This document shows positions 61,613-64,000 of a stretch of DNA of 64,000 bases, one piece after another (the first letter of the stretch is position 1; each line of letters begins with the position of its first letter). Below the pieces are notes generated by a model. That model did not search any database, was not told the origin of the DNA, and was given only the letters and a program-made list of their open reading frames with translations. Origin of the DNA: Morella rubra (taxonomy: Eukaryota > Streptophyta > Magnoliopsida > Fagales > Myricaceae); assembly GCA_003952965.2 (NCBI GenBank), contig CM025853.1, positions 11,417,187 through 11,481,186 of the forward strand. The letters are read 5' to 3'. A program made the position numbers and the translations under genes.

Positions 61613-62160
61613 CTGAGCAAATCCATGAGTTACTATTTTACGTGCCGTAGATTGGGTGTGTGTGACTGAATCAATAGAAGACCTCCCAAAGAAATTAGAA
61701 TCAATTCATTAGGGAGGTCTTCCCCTACTGGGATTGACTTCCAGGCATCGCCTCCAGGTGGTTGCCAATGTCGGGCCCAAAGTATTACACCAATTTGAAA
61801 ACTAGTAGGAAAATGGACAGGAACCTCTCACGCGTTTTCTTTCATGTATTTACTAAGATACTTCCCTTCACATTTGTCCAAGAAATTGACCATCTTGGGG
61901 AGTCGAGAAAGTCTCCTACTTGACATCTGATTTTGAGAGTTAAATTAAGCTCGTCCTTATGACTATGTAAAGGGACACAAAACCGAGTAAAACACGTCCA
62001 GTTGATCAGATGAAAGTCCTCAGTCCCTCTCAGGCTCTCGCGTACTTAACCTGGGCTAACAAGTTGAAAATTGGCAGCCAAAGCTCTCCAAGTTATCTCA
62101 TCATTGTGGATGAGATCCGTCTCCGCCTGGATACGTTTGACGATTTAGCTTGAACATTCT

Positions 62161-63083
62161 ATCCTTGACACAGTCCTGCCCTTCATGAGAAGCTAAAGAG
62201 TCAAATCAAGAAAAATTGAGCAACTTGCCCCCTCCCACCCTCCAACCAAAGCGTCTAATTAGGATCCCAATACGTTTTCCATGGGTAATTTTGACAGTCT
62301 AATCTTGGAAGTTTTTGTCATTTTCTGAAGCCATATTCTTCGGCTTTTAGGACCTCAATTACCCTTTTGTTTGATTGAGAATTCCAGCGGAGATATCTAT
62401 TTTGTAGAGAACAGCTAATACCTCCATTATTCCTAGTTAGTGATAAGCACACAGTCTCTTGAAGGCTTACCCAATCTATAAAAGTGTCCCTCATGCTTAT
62501 TGCGCTAAGTTTGGCACGTACGGGTACATAAATTAAACACCAGTGTGGTCGTGGAGTCATGTAAGCTTGACTGCTTCCTAAGCTTTTTCTGAGCCCACTC
62601 ATGTAAGTTAAGCAACTATCCTTGGACACAGTCCTGCCCTCCTCATGAGAAGCTAAAGAGTCAAATCAAGAGAGTTAAATTGAGCAACTTGCCCCCTCCC
62701 ACCCTCCAACCACAAGCGTCTAATTAGGATCCCAATACGTTTTCCATGGGTAATTTTGACAGTCTAATCTTGGAAGTTTTTGTCATTTTCTGAAGCCATA
62801 TTCTTCGGCTTTTAGGACCTCAATTACCCTTTTGTTTGATTGAGAATTCCAGCGGAGATATCTATTTTGTAGAGAACAGCTAATACCTCCATTATTCCTA
62901 GTTAGTGATAAGCACACAGTCTCTTGAAGGCTTACCCAATCTATAAAAGTGTCCCTCATGCTTATTGCGCTAAGTTTGGCACGTACGGGTACATAAATTA
63001 AACACCAGTGTGGTCGTGGAGTCATGTAAGCTTGACTGCTTCCTAAGCTTTTTCTGAGCCCACTCATGTAAGTTAAGCAACTA
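62161..63083. repeat. Recent tandem duplication, about 460 bp, two copies
   Basis: Copy 1 (62161-62617) and copy 2 (62618-63083) differ by only a few short indels in the first 120 bp and appear identical over about the last 340 bp. Both therefore show the same roughly 100-codon minus-strand frame, which has no recognised domain and need not be a gene. Confidence 0.95.
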
Positions 63084-64000
63084 ATCCGCAAACTAAAGCG
63101 TACCTTTTTTTTTTAAAAAAAATGTAGCGAATTGCTTTAAAGGATAACAAGATGAACCAAAATCCTCTGTAATTTTTTACTCAAATTATATAGTGTAATT
63201 AGAAAAAAGCTTGACACAATATGTGGACCCATTATAGAGGTCCGCAAACTGTTATTATATAATTGCTTTTAAAAGATGAGTAATTTTTTAGACATATGTG
63301 GATTATAGAGGTGGACCCCTTATACTATTTATTGTTGTTCATGTAAAATTTTCAAAAATATGAGCCATACAATGAGTTTCACATACAACAAATTACAGAG
63401 AATAATAATCTAATCAAGAAAAGATATTACACACTATCTTTATGTGAAGGACTTGAATTAATTTGGTCAAATTGAGAAACACATTAATTGAGTTAGGAAT
63501 GCACTGATAAAGCCTTGGAAACTTTAACGAACCCGAAGTACCCTCATTAAAGCCCTCTTCCTGTCTCTATAATGACGGACAAAAGGGAGATCACTAGAGA
63601 TGTAATTAATCAGGGGAAATGGAAAAATAACGGGAATCGTGGGTCTACATGTGAGGTCCTCCAAGTGACATGTGTACGGCGATGCTCAAATAGATGCTTG
63701 TGTGTGCTAGTTGCGGTGAAGCAATGAAGGGAGAATATGTGCTGGTAGGGTAATTGTATGGTTACCGAGACCCGAGCCGATAGTTCCCTCTTTCTGTATT
63801 TATTGGCCGAATTCAAAGTAAGGCAGATTCGCATTCCGAAGATGTCCCTGCCAATTTTATTTGAGGAACTAATCAATAAAGTGGGAGTGCGGAATGAAGA
63901 CAAAGGGTGCAAAATTTCAGGAGCAACATATACTGCACCTCGCGTACGGTATTACCTATTGGCCCAATTTCTTTAGCACAGGATCAAATTTAATGGATTT
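63084..64000. other. Intergenic DNA, no gene recognised
   Basis: AT-rich up to 63500. A short direct repeat around TTATAGAGGT(C/G)... (63233 and 63306) is present. From 63610 the base composition is more balanced, but no protein family is recognised in either strand. Confidence 0.5.

Noticed and set aside
62318..63091. Two near-identical minus-strand frames of about 103 codons
   Set aside because: They are identical because the DNA is tandemly duplicated; no family resemblance or promoter suggests a real gene.

Overview
The window is nuclear DNA of a eudicot plant, probably a woody species. The evidence is intron-rich genes with GT-AG splice sites, TATA-bearing LTRs of a Sirevirus-type Ty1/copia element, plant DNA transposons (MULE, hAT, MITE) and plant-only gene forms such as the KIX/TAZ/PHD histone acetyltransferase HAC1. 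Exons were built by hand from conserved protein segments and splice phase. Family names come from remembered motifs, not from searches.

Layout. 1-13054 is repeat land: a decayed Sirevirus (pol 1-1710, envelope-like ORF 2125-3699, polypurine tracts, a partial LTR from 4329), a Pack-MULE-like element with an F-box fragment (5072-6795), a second LTR (6850-8050), a relic hAT transposase on the minus strand (8828-9580), and a 995-bp non-autonomous hAT-type element carrying a PP2C-like gene fragment (12060-13054). Then come two chromatin genes on the + strand. The first is an Enhancer-of-polycomb-like gene (EPL; 12 coding exons, 14959-30465, 454 aa), whose introns hold a LINE, a MITE and a MULE-type element. 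The second is a HAC1-type p300/CBP histone acetyltransferase (35727-47577). It is followed by a ribosomal protein S19 first exon (48996-49079) and a damaged NOM1/SGD1 gene (49847-53477) that runs towards a 1000-N assembly gap (54314-55313). Last is an intact HT1-type Raf-like kinase (57399-60219, 375 aa) and a repeat-rich tail with a near-perfect 460-bp tandem duplication.

How the genes relate. EPL (NuA4-type acetyltransferase subunit) and HAC1 (p300-type acetyltransferase) both serve histone acetylation, and as I remember the two families are also close neighbours in Arabidopsis. The most striking observation is that the HAC1 promoter, 5'UTR exon, leader intron and second leader exon (about 34810-35726) exist as a diverged second copy immediately upstream of EPL (about 12010-13893). 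EPL therefore appears to use a HAC1-derived promoter and leader. A parallel event may have occurred at NOM1, where an RPS19 promoter and first exon sit upstream in a compatible splice phase.

Damage. HAC1 is open through its acetyltransferase domain, but the ZZ2-TAZ2 exons carry about ten small indels or stops. NOM1 has one frameshift and one in-frame TAG. Whether these are real decay or consensus errors cannot be settled from the sequence alone.
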